Below, one piece after another: positions 46,596 to 58,990 of a DNA stretch of 64,000 nt. The stretch is taken from assembly GCA_033239525.1 (NCBI GenBank), contig BSYO01000028.1, positions 9,169,597-9,233,596 of the forward strand, read 5' to 3'. Numbering within the stretch: the stretch's first letter is position 1; each line of letters begins with the position of its first letter. A program made the position numbers and the translations under genes. The notes beneath the pieces were generated by a model. It was not told the origin of the DNA. It made no database searches and saw nothing but the letters and a program-made list of their open reading frames with translations. Source of the stretch: Nepenthes gracilis. Its lineage: Eukaryota > Streptophyta > Magnoliopsida > Caryophyllales > Nepenthaceae.

Positions 46596-46920
46596 TGCCA
46601 AAAGAAGCCGGGCTCCTCGATCGTAAACTGGTGAAGATTATGGTTTTTGAATCATGATCAGAGTTCTGGCTGCAACTTTAGCTAGATTTTAGTCCCACAG
46701 GAAAAGTTAAAGAGGCAACTGTTAAGGGACCACCAAATATGAGGCTTGCACCTGACGTTCATGGTTCTTTACCCTCCTGGGAAGCAAGGAAGTTGATTCG
46801 GATCGTGTGGGGTTTTTTTGAGTTGTTCCATAAAGGACAGTACTGCAAACTGAACTGCAAGCCATCTTTGCATCATCTAGCCTCAAACCATAGCTAGAAC
46901 AGCTCCTTTCTGTAGCCAAA

Positions 46921-49900
46921 ATGGCAGACGAAATGCCTCCCAAGCTAACAGCACCACCTCGTTCTTTGCTACCGCAAACTGGTAGAAGCACGTCCTTAAC
47001 ATCGGATGGCGTAGCCCAACCGCGGGCAACCCCGACGCCCTTAGCATCTGACGGCCAAGCCCTACCCAGAGCAACCCCGACGCCCTTAGCATCTGACGGC
47101 CAAGCCCTACCCAGAGCAACCCCGACGCTCTTAGCATCTGATGGCCAAACCCTACCCAGGGCAACCCCATTGCCCTTAGCAGCTGCTGATGACCCAATTT
47201 TGCCCCGGGCTATCCCATTGCCTGCCAAGCAAACCATGCCACTTGCTCCGTTGCAACCCAGAAGTGACCGCATAGGCATGTTCTTAACATCTGATGACCA
47301 ACTCCTGACCAGGCATGTTGAGGAAACCCACGTTCCCAATGGCAGCCCAATTGATGTTCGGCCTCTCTTCCAGCTTATTGAGGACATTATTGCCCGCTCC
47401 ACTCAAACTTTGTTCGCACCTGGACCGGTGTGGTGCTTGACTTTGTTCATTTCTTTTTACTTACTATGAAATATTAATTGATTATTTCAAATCAATTACT
47501 GATGTAGCTATTGCGAGAAGTAAATTACCTGATTAAGTCTGTTATAGTCCCTGGATGCATTATCAAATTCTCATTTCTGTAGGGTGCTCAAGTGCCAAAA
47601 GAGGCCATGATGATTGAAGGTAAGGACAGCTTCACCACTTTAGTTAGCATACCTGATTTGCCACTCATAATTGACAGAATCTTCTGCGAGGTTAGTGTCA
47701 GATGTGATGTATCAGACTTTTGTATATATGTGTGTGTATACCAGATCTCGTGTGCGTAATCATATTGAAGACACTTGAATATGTTATTGCAGATGGCATG
47801 CAAGTCTTGGGTTGGCAGCAATGCACACGATGCCACTATATCAGTGTTGAAGCTGCTAGCTCACTTTCCATGGGAAGCCAAGGTCGTGCTAACCTTAGCA
47901 GCGTTCGCCTTGACCTATGGAGAGTTCTGGCTCCTCGCTCAAAACTACTCCGCAAACCCACTTGCAAATTCAATGGCCCGCCTTAAGCAATTGCGTTTGG
48001 TCACAGAGCAGTCGGGTTCCTTCACACATCAATTTGATGCAGTTAACAAACTTATCAAGGCCATCTTGAATGTGACTCGATGCTTCGTTGATTTCAAAGA
48101 CCTACCATCAATCTATATAATGGAAGAGGAACCGACACTCAAGGCTATCAAGAATTATTTTCCAATTGCCGTCTACTGGACCATCAGAAGCATTGTAGGT
48201 GCTGCCGCACATATAACTACCCTGACAAGCAGTGGACATGAGTATGCTAACCTCCCTTATACATATATAAATATATAAATATAAATATATATGTATATAT
48301 GTATATATATATATATGTATATATGTATGTATACATGTATGTATGTTTGTGTCAAACTCATTTACTATTTACTTCAAAATTCAGTCAATCCTCACACTGA
48401 ATGCCTACAGATTGTTTAGCTATATATCGTGCATGTTTTACACAATCACTTATACATGGAAGATGAAGTCTTAACTAGTTAGTGGATCCATGACATCTCA
48501 TTGTTTCGGTTCAAAATTTAATCCTAAATCATGAAACTTCCACGAAGTATTCTATGGACCCTCGATTCAATGGTTTTGTTTCTTGACAGAATGTAGAACA
48601 ACCTTATTATCCATATGAATAAGGCTTTTTAAATTTTAGATTGGTTTTTACGGGTTTCAGATACTCGCCATCGACTGCTGAAGCGTGGGAAATATCCAAT
48701 TGGGAGCACAAGCTTACCACTATATATGACCATTTTATGTCAATAATAAGAAGGCTCACAGAGCTCATAGGTAAGTCGAGATAATTTAAGACTATCTAAA
48801 CTGAATAGATGGGCTGGTCAATCAATGCTAACTTCTTTCTATCTGCTATGATTTTGTAAATATATTACAGAGAAAAAAAGAGAGGATGAAGCTTATGAAA
48901 CACTCCAAAACTTCATCTATAAAATGATTCATATTGATAATATTCCAGTTTTGATCCGCCTAATTGATGGCAAGGCTGATCCGCTGCCACTTTATGATTG
49001 CTCCTATAAGAGACAGGTCTGCTTCTTAAATTAATAGCATATAAATCAACATCGAGTTCCCGATTAATTACCGTTACAGTGTTAATTAATATTAGCCTTA
49101 TTTTCAAAAAAAAAAAAAAAAACCCAAAACAAAACAGGTCCAGCTTGAAGTTCTGAGAGGCAAGAATGTGTTACTGCTAATATCAGACTTAAATATTTCC
49201 CAAGAAGAGCTATCCATGCTCGAACAGATCTACAACGAAACCAAGCTACATCAATATGAAATCGTATGGATCCCAATTGTAGACCGTTCGATCCAGTGGA
49301 GTGATGTTGTTCAAGCTCGATTTGAGGGACTGCTCGGCCCGATGCGGTGGTACTCAGTCTACCAACCTTCCAAGCTTGATGCCGCAGTCATCAAGTTTGT
49401 CAGAGATGATTGGAACTTCATGGGCAAGCCTATCCTCGTGGTGTTGGACCCTCAAGGGAAAGTTGTAAGCCCAAATGCAATCCACATGATGTATATCTGG
49501 GGAAGCACCGCCTTCCCTTTCACCAGCAAAAGGGAGGAAGCGTTGTGGCTGGGCGAATCTTGGAAGCTTGAGTTGTTGGTTGACGCTATTGACCACAGAA
49601 TTTCGGATTTGGTGCATCTATCCTCAAATCTACGCTTAAACATGCATTTCGTACAACTTTTCTGGACCTAAGTTTGGTACTCATATAATCTTCTTCCTTT
49701 CTCATTGAATGTCAGATAAGAGACGGAAAATACATTCTCATGCACGGAGGGGATGACATCGAATGGATCCGTAAGTTCACAGGACAAGCACGCATTGTCG
49801 CAGACTCTGCTGGCATTAAACTGGAGATGGTGTATGTGGGCAAAAGTCACGCTCAGAGAAATGCCATCAGTAAAGTCACGGCAGCTATTTTGTCCGACGA

Positions 49901-50408
49901 TCTCAGTCTGTGCTTGAAAGACCCCACCACTGTGTGGTCCTTTTGGCGGAGAATTCAGAGCATGCTGCTGTCGAAGATTCAACTCGAGCAGGCTGACAAT
50001 CACAGCGACATAATAACTCAAGAGATCAAAAGGTTGCTCAGCTATGACAGAAGCCCCGGCGGCTGGGCCCTGCTAGCTGAAGGGTCTACGGTGGTGCTTC
50101 ATGGGCATGGCTCAACTTTCTATACGACACTACTGCAGTATGAAAAAGAATGGAAGAATGAAGTGGCTCTTTTGGGCTTCGCGAGAGCGATTCAGGCGCA
50201 CAAAAGAAAGTTTGACATCCGTGAGGCTCCGTACTGTGCCCGATTTGACTTCCCGACTTCAGTAGGAAGGATTCCGAAGGGTATGCAGTGCCCTGAGTGC
50301 AATTTGGCCATGGAGAAGCAGGTTACATTCGTCTGCTGCCACGAGGGAGCCCTTGCTTCAGCTGAGCTGACTTCTCCGTTGCCACAAGCTGTTCCACCTG
50401 CTGTCTAA
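46921..50408 (+). CDS. SEO: Sieve element occlusion (SEO) protein, seven exons, 828 aa
   Basis: Structural phloem P-protein; the family forms filaments or forisome-like bodies that plug sieve plates after wounding. Exons: 46,921-47,427, 47,583-47,690, 47,793-48,241, 48,661-48,770, 48,871-49,016, 49,138-49,611 and 49,716-50,408. All introns are GT-AG, phases are consistent and the sum is 2,487 bp with TAA. The ATG is the first in frame after a TAG at 46,891 and has an AAAATGG context. Residues 21-95 form a Pro-rich repeat. The SEO N-domain follows (about 120-390: TSDDQLLTRHVE, ALTYGEFWLLAQ, PIAVYWTIRSIV). A thioredoxin-like segment is at 450-590 (VLLLISDLNISQEEL, LVVLDPQGKVV). The SEO C-domain carries Cys790/793 (CPEC) and Cys805/806. 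No stop or frameshift was found. The length is normal for the family. Confidence 0.93.
47026..47160 (+). repeat. 45-bp coding tandem repeat in SEO exon 1 (three units plus degenerate flanks)
   Basis: Units at 47,026, 47,071 and 47,116, each 45 bp, encode ATPTPLASDGQALPR. The first two are identical at the DNA level and the third differs at four positions. Degenerate units precede (46,981) and follow (47,161). The period is a multiple of 3, so copy number can change without breaking the gene. Confidence 0.92.
48258..48350 (+). repeat. TA-rich microsatellite in SEO intron 3
   Basis: TATATAAATA, TATATG and TATG units directly after the exon 3 donor at 48,242. Confidence 0.9.
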
Positions 50409-50569
50409 TAGTTGGAACTTTTCCCTTTTCTGTTAAGTTTGCTCTACGATGTTTCTGTTATTGTGCCTAAATAAGGCAAGTGCGATTTCCTCAGCTTGTT
50501 TGCTTTAATCTTCGTCTCGTTTGGCGAACAGTAGGGCGAGAGATTAGAAGCTCACCCCTGTACCTCAAG

Positions 50570-50575
50570 AATAAA
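50570..50575 (+). terminator. Polyadenylation signal of the SEO gene
   Basis: AATAAA 162 bp after the stop codon, in an otherwise T-rich 3' region. A near-match (AAATAAGG) lies at about 50,469. Confidence 0.6.
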
Positions 50576-53085
50576 ATGCGATTTCCATTTCCTTGCTCGA
50601 AAAATGATCTTGGCACTTTTTATCTGTTCTAGGCCTTTATATATATCATTTTATAAGTATATAAAATTAGAAATGAAGAGTACAGGTAACTGAGTGTTGG
50701 GATTCATGCTGCATTGATGAATCCAAATCTCTCATATAAGATCAGTCACCTTTCTCTCTTAATTGAATACTAAAAATAAAAATAATATGCACAATTAAGT
50801 ATATAAATTATACAAGCAATTTTATCAAAAAATCTTTATCAACTAATAAAAATCATGAGACACCACGTTCGAATAATCTCTAATATAATGAGATTTGATT
50901 ACAAATAACCCCCTCCAAATAATTCATTTCACGGCCACAATATATGTGAAAAATTAATTAATACTAATCATATCGTACCGACAACTGAACTAAAGAGTAC
51001 GGCGATAGAACAAATAACCAACCAATAATTTCTTCTACAACTGAAGTTGAAATAATATAATCCAGCTTAATAAAGGATGAAATTCGAATCAAACCTTAAA
51101 CGAACGTCCAAATCTTTCCCTACTTTCTTTTGTCCTTCGTCTCTGGTTTAGCTCCCACCGTGTCAAAATGCTCTTAGATTAAACTTATTATCAAAGCATG
51201 AGTACTTATGTTTATATTTGATGTTCAAACGCCAAGATAAAAAAAAATTTGCTCAAGCAATTGTGCACCTGCCATGTGCACATTAAGAGTAAACGCCACT
51301 ATTTTTTATATAAGTGTGCCTTTAAACGGACATCAGACATACTATATTAACAAATTTCAGCAAAAACATCATGTGCCGATCTCCTGCACAACTAAAATCA
51401 TTCACTTAAATAAATTCTCACACAAATATTAAGCAAATCACCGGATAATATGTCTAAAAGATATAAATTTATAAAAAAATTTATCCAAAATTCAACACTA
51501 TGCTTTAAAAATTGGTCTAAAACATAACTAGAAACTAAATTGAGGGGCCAGTTGGAAAGGCATACCTGAGCAGCGATCCAAGAAGATGAAACGAAAGGGA
51601 GACCAAAGATTACGCAGCAAGAAATCAGCAAAAACCCAACGGATTAGATGAGGCGGTCCATTCACTTCTTTGATGAAGATCCACATTTCGAATCAAGGTG
51701 TGCTGATTCTCCAGCAGCAGAATAAACCGCAGCATTACAGCACCCAATAGAGAAATTCGATATGTTGTTTCGTGTACCAAAGTGGGCCAATGGATGCTGC
51801 TATAAAGAGAATACAAGGGGAGGGGGACTAGACATGAAAACAACAACATATTTAAAAAATGAGTTCGTAGCTCTATGAAGACTTACGATGTGAAGGGCTA
51901 CTAAAAAACAGAAACAAAAATAAAATAAAAATAAAATAAAATAAAGAGGGGAAGGAAAGTGCCAATCACTTCGCTCGGACGCAAGGAAGGGCAGCTAACA
52001 ATCAATTATCTGGGAATACCTCGTAAATTCTGTTTGGTTAAGGTCGTCTTGTCTGCTTCCTCATAAATTTTCGTATTCCTAAACCATGAGTGTTAAAATT
52101 TTTGACACACAAATGTCCCCCCACTAAAAAATGGAGCATATTTTTGAACTTCAGAATTTAATTTCTCATTTATTCACCTACGAAAGTTTTAATACATGAA
52201 ATTAGCACTTAAAGTTTCAGCACAAGAGTAGTCTCCTGATCTTCAATCCCTTTCTTATCTCTAACACATTGGTGAAGTTCTATATTGATTGGCCTAGATG
52301 GCTTGTTGGGTTTTAAATCATTTCCTAATGAGTCCCACATCCATTTGGTATATCGTCTAATATTACGCTTGATATTGCACGAGTCTTGGTCTGACCGGAG
52401 AAAATTATCGACTAGCACATGATAAGCACTTAAACCAACAATGTGCACCATTTGTCCAAAATAGAGGCACTCGATGTATATATGAAAGACGCACATACAT
52501 ATTTTGTTCAGAGTATTTAACGATTCATATGTGCTTGAGCATGCTCATGCACCATTTGTACAGTAGACTTGTGCCAAATGTAAGTCTGATAGGCGCTCAT
52601 GTGATATCCTGATATAAAATCATCCTAACACAATCTTAGAATATTCACTACAGATCCTTTGTGTAAGTGAGCGCCGATATAGTGAGGAAAAAAAAAAGAA
52701 AGAGAGAGAAAAGAGAGAAGAGAAAAAAATTTACTTATCCTGTTTGAATCTCGAATCATATTTTATTCTCTACCAACTCTCACATATTGTTTTTATCATT
52801 GTGAAAGACATTTTATTGACTATTTTTTTAATTTTTATCTTATATTCTTTATTGTTCGGATTTATTACTATAAGGTATTATATCATTATATTTGTTGAAT
52901 ATTTTTACTATAAAAACTCACCATTTAATAGATATTCTTTAGACTTATAATCATATGATTTTTTTCTTGATTTTTAAAGAGGTTTTTTCACATAAAATTT
53001 TGTAGATCATTTTTTAAAATTGTTATTATTCGTTGTATATTATCGCTTCAACTCTTTACGGATTCACATAAGGGAATTTGGAACC
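50576..53085. other. AT-rich intergenic region, partly the 5' LTR of C3
   Basis: No gene is supported. A - strand frame at 52,209-52,496 (95 codons) resembles nothing known to me. An (AAAAT)n-like tract is at 51,910-51,945 and a GA-rich tract at 52,684-52,730. The part just before 53,090 should be the 5' LTR of copia C3 because a decayed primer site follows, but I could not set its left border. Confidence 0.5.
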
Positions 53086-53119
53086 CAACAAGTGATATAA
53101 AAGACAAATAATTGTTATC

Positions 53120-53990
53120 ATGTTGTAACTTGTTTGAATGGATGAAGGGTGGAAATAATATGATTTACTTAAATGGCTCAAATTATGATATCTAAAGAAA
53201 CAAGATGAAAAATTTATTATTTATTAAAACAAAACATAATTTGGTATTTGATATCCAAAATTCTGAATCGAAATATGATAAAGAATGAGTTTTTAAATAG
53301 GATTAAATTTGTGGTTATACTCGGAAATTTGTTAATAATAAATCTATATACAAAATAAAATACATGCCAAAACATTGTAGGAGAAGTTTGAAACATTTTA
53401 CACATCGAAGACTAGTAATAACAAATTTATCACTTATTGAAATTGATATAAGTAAGATGTAAGGAAATACTTCTACAACTGATCATTTAGATAAGTTCTA
53501 AGGGTACATCGATAAGTTGAGTGGTATAGATATCAAATTTGATGATGAGTTATTAGGATAGCGATTTGTAGCCACATTATCGAATATATGAAAAGTTATC
53601 TGGATCACTATCACCAATACTATTCATAATGGTGTAGTGACTCTGGAGATAGCTAATGGTGTAGTGTTGATTGAGGAGATGAGAAGAAGATCACAAGGTT
53701 CCACTCCCTCACACTCTGAAGTATTGATTTCAGAGTCATGGGAAGAAACAAAGTGTGTGACCTAAAATCTGATGACAAAAGTCAAAACAAGTCATGATCG
53801 AAGTATCAAAATCTTGAATGTTATCATTTTGAGAAAAATGATCACATTAAAAATCATTGCTATAATTGAAAGTATAAGAAAACAAATGGGAGCGCTAAAA
53901 ATGTTGAGAAATTTTGAGATAATGAGAGAGCCTCAATTGTTACTAAACCCTATCTTCTTCTCGTTTGAGAAAAGAAGTAATTAGCTTGAC
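53120..53990 (+). pseudogene. C3 gag remnant
   Basis: Gag of the UBN2 type: LNGSNYDI-RNKMKNLLFIK (with Trp as stop), VCGYTRKFVNN-like text and LDKFQGYIDKLSGIDIKFDDELLG-like text with a stop. Next come NGVVTLEIANGVVLIEEMRRRSQGS and an SEVLI linker. The expected zinc knuckle (about 53,815-53,870) is decayed (YHFEKNDHIKNHCY-like in a shifted frame). Confidence 0.7.
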
Positions 53991-54222
53991 GGATCATGAG
54001 ACAAATAAGATGATTAATAGTGGCGCATCACCCCATGTTACTTCGAGAAGAAAATTTTTTACATCTCATACTTCCAGTGATTTTGGAGTAAGAAAGATAA
54101 GAAATGAAGCAGTGTCCCGAATTATGGGTTGTGGTGATATATGCTTGACCATTGACAATGGAACCAAATTATTATTGCAGTATGTACGACATGTTCTAAA
54201 TATTCGACTGAACTTTATTTAA
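53965..54222 (+). pseudogene. C3 protease remnant with lost catalytic Asp
   Basis: The copia aspartic protease motif D-S-G-A-S reads N-S-G-A-S (MINSGASPHVTSRRKFF), so the catalytic Asp is Asn. The rest (SSDFGVRKIRNEAV, GCGDICLTIDNGTKLLL, VRHVLNIRLNFI) matches the family well and stays open for 85 codons. Confidence 0.75.
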
Positions 54223-54369
54223 GCGGGCAAGTTCGACGACGAGGACTTTTGCAACACCTTTTGTTAAGGTATGTGAAAGTTCACTAGAGGATCTAGAGTA
54301 GTAACTTAGGGAAAGAAGTTTTCCAACTTATACGTGTTGTAAGCTTAAATTTCAATCGGAGATGTACAT

Positions 54370-55310
54370 AAGAATAGGAGTGATGAATCTTTCAACCTAT
54401 GGCACATGCTTCTAGGCCACATAAGCAATAGGGAGCTAAATTACCTAGCAAAGAAGAATTTTCTTTGAGGTGTAAAGAATACAAAATTAAAGCCTTGCAC
54501 TCATTGCTTGGCTGAGAAACAACAAAGAGTTCTATTTCATAAAAACTCATCCATAAAGAAGGTAGATTTTCTTGAATTAGTCTATAACGACATATGTAGC
54601 CCTTTTAAAGTAAATATACTCGACAAAATACTTTATTTTATCACATTTATTGATAATTATTTAAAAAAATATAGCTATATCCCTTGAAAATGAAGAATCA
54701 AGCTCTTAACATTTTTAAACAATTTGATACCTTGGTTGAGAGGTAAATATTGAAGAAATTAAAGTGCATCCAAAGTAAATATAGAGAAGAATACATTAGA
54801 GCATTTTATGCATGTTGTCGGTCACATGAAATTTGATACCAAAGGACTCCATAAAAGATATACAGTTCAATGCTAAGGATGAGAGGATGAATAGAATGCT
54901 GACCAAGAGTGTTCATTGCGTGCTTTCAAGGGCAAAAGTCCTTGGATTATTTTTGGGAAAATCTTGAATGTTGTGGCCCATGTAACCAACCACTCATCTA
55001 ATAGCCCACTAAATGGTGATGTTTTAGAGAAGATGTGGTTCTGAAATGAGGTCTCATATGACTACTTATGCGTATTTTGGTAAAAGTCATTTGTTCATAT
55101 TCCAAAGAATAAGAGTTTCAAACTTAAATCAAAGACAAGAAAATGTATCTTTTTTGGTTACAGAAAAGATGAGTTTGGTTATTGGTTCCATGATCGATAG
55201 AAAAATAAACTTGTGAGGTTAAGGTGTGTGGTGTTCAATGAAAATGAGATTATCAAAGATATCAGTAAAGAAAAGAAGGTGATATCCAACAATGACAATA
55301 ACTAACTTTA
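54370..55310 (+). pseudogene. C3 pre-integrase and integrase remnant
   Basis: It shows CTHCLAEKQQRVLFH (zinc-site end), VDFLELVYNDICSPF (first catalytic Asp) and YFITFIDNYLKKYSYIP (usually FIDDYSRK). Later pieces follow, including FIPKNKSFKLKSKTRKCIFFGY-like text (about 55,090-55,165). Frameshifts are frequent. Confidence 0.65.
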
Positions 55311-55589
55311 TAAAATGAATAATAAATATTTGACACTAATGCTAATTCACGATAAAGATGGTGATCAAGGTGATCTTCAAAGCGAAGAAAACGTGAGATT
55401 CTCATCCTTGATGGGGTAGACGATGCTAATGTGGATTATGTTCATCATGATTTTCCTAGACTTGCTTTGACTATTCTACGACGACGATTTATGAGAAATC
55501 AAAGACCCTTCTCTTGCTTATTGGGTAATGAATATGTATTATTTACCAATAGTGGAGAACTTGAATGTTTTGATGAAGGAGTAGAGAAT

Positions 55590-56400
55590 GAATATAAATT
55601 AGAGTGGATGAAAGTTGTACATGATGAGATAAAAATTCTTAGAAGTTACCTAAGAAAAAGCGAGCTTTGAAGATCAAGTGGACTTTTCATTTAAATTTTG
55701 ATAACGACAAGTCATAAGTAAGGTATAAAGCGAGATTGGTTATAAAGGGTTTAACCAACTAAATGATGTCGATTTTGAGAAGATTTTTACTCTTGTTATG
55801 AAGATGTCTTCTATTAGGGTAGTTCTTAGATTAGCCATGATGTTTGATCTAAATATTGAACAATTAGATATGTAAATGGTCTTTCTTCATGGTAATCTTA
55901 AGGGGAATATTCATATGAAACGATCAAAGAGATTCCAAAATCAGGGGAAGGAGCATCTAGTATACAGGTTGAATAAACCTTTAGAAGATAGAGCAAACCC
56001 CTAGATAGTGGTACAAAAAATTTAAGTCTGCAATGGTGAGTCAAGACTACCGAAAAACTATTTCAAATTATTATATTTTTATCCAAATTTTCTCAAAAAA
56101 AATGACTTTGTTATTCACTTACTCTATTTAGATGACATTCTAATTGTTGGATGAAATACCACTTTGATTGCAATGTTAAAAATGTAGTTTGGGAAATCTT
56201 TTACCATAAAAGATATAGAGTTGGCAAAGTAAATTCTTAATATAAGAATATTTCGAGGCAAAAAAATAAAAAACTTATGGATGTTTTAAGAGAGTTATAT
56301 AAAAAGTACTTCAACATGGAGAAATCTAAATTAGTGGGTATTTCATTGGTCAATCACTTTAAATTGAGTACTTGACTGTACCCTTCTATGAATAATGAGT
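55590..56400 (+). pseudogene. C3 reverse transcriptase remnant
   Basis: It shows EWMKVVHDEIKIL, the usual start of the copia RT. The catalytic YVDD block reads LFR-x-H-like (about 56,125-56,140, YLDDILIVG in a shifted frame). After it come MKDLGPAK-like and ILG-MRI-like blocks, then VSIPLVNHFKLS-like text near 56,340-56,370. It ends abruptly at 56,400. Confidence 0.6.
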
Positions 56401-56872
56401 GTAAGGTCCGAGATTTTACAAAACATGTGAATCCCAATGAAGATAGTGTATGTAAAATTGAGGTTAATAAATGATAAAAAATCCAAAAGTCAGAGGTTTA
56501 ACCGATGGACCTGGTTAGTAACTAATTTAATTTTTAGATGACAAAAGGACAGCTCGGTTGTCAAAATTTCAACCGGTTGGCAACCAAATTAATTTTGGGT
56601 GATAAGAAACTAGCTTGATTGCTAAATTTTCAATCAATTTGCAACCAAATTAAATTCGATAGGCTAAATGACAGTTGAGGCAGCAGTGGTAGCTGACATA
56701 TCGGCATATTTCAAGAGATCAAGTGATATAGCATCAGTGATAATTAAATTCAAGTAAACAACCTAAGGGGTAGCAGTTGCATCACACGGGCAGCAGCAGG
56801 GCAGCATTACAGCTCAGCCAATTTCCAATAACTTAGCTGAATTTTCAATAATTCAGCAAGAATATAATTCAC

Positions 56873-56894
56873 TTTTTTTTTTTTTGGTAAGCTG
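56873..56894 (-). mobile_element. 22-bp micro-insertion (T13 + GGTAAGCTG) with 14-bp duplication
   Basis: AGAATATAATTCAC stands at 56,859-56,872 and again at 56,895-56,908, a perfect 14-bp duplication. On the - strand the insert reads CAGCTTACC followed by A13, the same end type as at 39,580 and 62,869. Confidence 0.8.
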
Positions 56895-57639
56895 AGAATA
56901 TAATTCACACATGGCACAAGACTTCAACACACACGGAAGCCTCATAATTTAGCTGAATTTTCAAGAAATTCAGCAAGGAACAGCATGACAGCAGTAGTAG
57001 GAAAATAAGCAAGAAGCTGCTATGAGCATACATCACCAAAAGTTCAAGAAAAGTTGAAAAAATTTAACAATTTTGGCCTGCCACATGGCAGCTTCTTAAT
57101 ACCATTATAAAGAATTATGACTCAGAAAAATTTACAAAAGGAATTCAGCAAAATAAATGGATAAATCAACAAAATAATATGGACAACTAAGCTATTTTAG
57201 GGAGCAAGCTGGCAGCAGCTCCTTCAAATTAAAATAACTCAACAACTTAGTCTCCAAATTATATAAGACCACGTGAGGGAGTAAGGGAGGAAAGGAAATG
57301 TGAAGGGAAGCAAAAGGTAGAACCGAAAGGTAGAAAGGAGAAGGAGAAAAATCAGTAGCCATAGTCCTCAGCTGAAATTGGGCAAGTGCACTCTTTAGCC
57401 TCTCTTTCCTTTGTTGTAAATTCTTGATTTCTTCAATTATTGTTTCTCCAATACTTAGATTATTCACTATTTTTATCATATCATCATTTTACCATACGAA
57501 ATGAAATGATGAAAAGAGCTGAAACACCAGCCTGAATAAACCAGTAGTTGAACACCTTGCTGAAAATCAGTTGAACCGGTTAGTATCCAGCCACAAAATC
57601 GGTTTCAATTCAGTAACCAACTAGCTAAGTCCCTTATCG

Positions 57640-58990
57640 ATACTGTAAAAATTTGGTCAATGAAAATGGGTTGAATTGACCACTGAATCGAAAGTAACAA
57701 AATCAGCCGCTGTATCCATGCTATTGCTGATATTGAACTTGGTAGTTTGAAAAAAAAATAGACTAAATCGGGCCCTAAACCAACCAAACCGGCAGCCAAA
57801 CTTGCCAATCCCTCAAGTGCTAAGACTGAAGTTTCAACTTGTGAATCGGCTCCAAAAATATCTTAAACTTGTCACCACGCTCTTGAACAATAACAGAATT
57901 GACTGAACAACATCCATACCAATACTGAATTTGTAGCCCATGAACCCAGCCTGAACCGGGCCTGAACCAAGCCTTAAACTTGCTGAACCGGCAGCCATAT
58001 TATCGTAAGTGTCTTGAAGTGATGTTGAAGGGTCAACCTATAAATTTGGACCCAAATCGGTCACTGAACTAGGTCTCTAAAAAGCAACATAATCAGCAAA
58101 CAGCATCCATGTTGATACTGAATTTGCAGCCCCTAAACTGGGCCTGAACCAGATGTTAAATCAGTTGAACTGACAATCATATTAGCCTAAGTATCTTGTG
58201 GTGATGTTAAAGTGCCAACCTAAAAATTTAGACATGAACCGGCCATTAAATTGGATCTCAATTGAGTAACAGACATGGCTGACAGCAAAGATGCTAATAC
58301 TCAAATTTCAGCCCATGAAAATGGGTTGAACCAGATCCAAAACCGGTTGAACCAACAATCATATTAGCCTAAGTGTCTTGAGATAATATTGAAGTATCAA
58401 CTTGTAAAATTAGACTTATACTGGCCATTGAATCGGACCCCAAATTAGCAACAGAATCAGCTCCAACATCCATGCTGATGATGAACCTAGAAGCCTAGGA
58501 AAAATAGACTGAACCGCCCTAAACCAAATGAATTAGTAGTCAAATGAGCCAAGTCATCAAGTACTAAGGTTGAACTATCAACCTGTGATCTGATTACCAA
58601 AAATACCCTGAACCGGCCACTAAATTAGGCCTCTAAACATCAATAGAATTGGCTGAATTGCATCCATATTGATGCTGATGTTGTCATCATTGAACCGGCC
58701 TCTAAATTAACTGAATTGATAGTGAAATGAACCCAAGGTATTAGGTGATCATGTTCAAGTGTCAACAAAAAAAATTGGGCCTAAACCGACCACTAAACCT
58801 GGCCTTAAACTAATGACTAAACCGGGCCTCAAACTAATGACTAAACCAGCCCATGCATGTTGGAATTTTCAGCTTATGGAAATTAATTAAACCAGCTTAA
58901 GCTGGCCCTGAACCAAGCATCATTCGATCTAAGCATCATGTGTTAATGTTAAAATTTTAGCCTAATGAACCAACTACTGAACCAACTATC
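57640..58990 (+). repeat. Degenerate tandem array, about 190 bp per unit, about 7 units
   Basis: A CATCCATG(C/T)TGATACTGAA-like landmark recurs near 57,712, 57,908, 58,103, 58,285, 58,468, 58,657 and 58,850, that is every 183-196 bp. Between landmarks each unit has ...CCTGAACC(G/A)..., ATATTAGCCTAAGTGTCTTG and TGTTGAAGTGTCAACCT text. Units are strongly diverged. Confidence 0.7.

Larger units (their letters stand above)
53093..56400 (+). mobile_element. C3: decayed Ty1/copia element, truncated in RT
   Basis: After CCCAACAAG comes TGATATAAAAGAC, a decayed form of the initiator-Met primer site TGGTATCAGAG. Then follow gag, protease, pre-integrase, integrase and RT of one copia element. Text corresponding to the RT-RNase H linker stops at about 56,400, where a new LTR-like start (TGTAAGGTCCGAG) begins. 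The remainder of the element was not found in the window. Frames are broken throughout. Confidence 0.75.

Noticed and set aside
46722..47402. 226-codon open frame on the - strand
   Set aside because: It is the complement of SEO exon 1. Its repeats simply mirror the 45-bp coding repeat.
51398..51849. Possible 5' exon of a - strand gene with a CAG/GTATGC donor
   Set aside because: No second exon or conserved protein segment could be found downstream on that strand.
52209..52496. 95-codon open frame on the - strand
   Set aside because: No recognisable motif, splice partner or conserved neighbour. It lies in an AT-rich region where a decayed LTR is expected.
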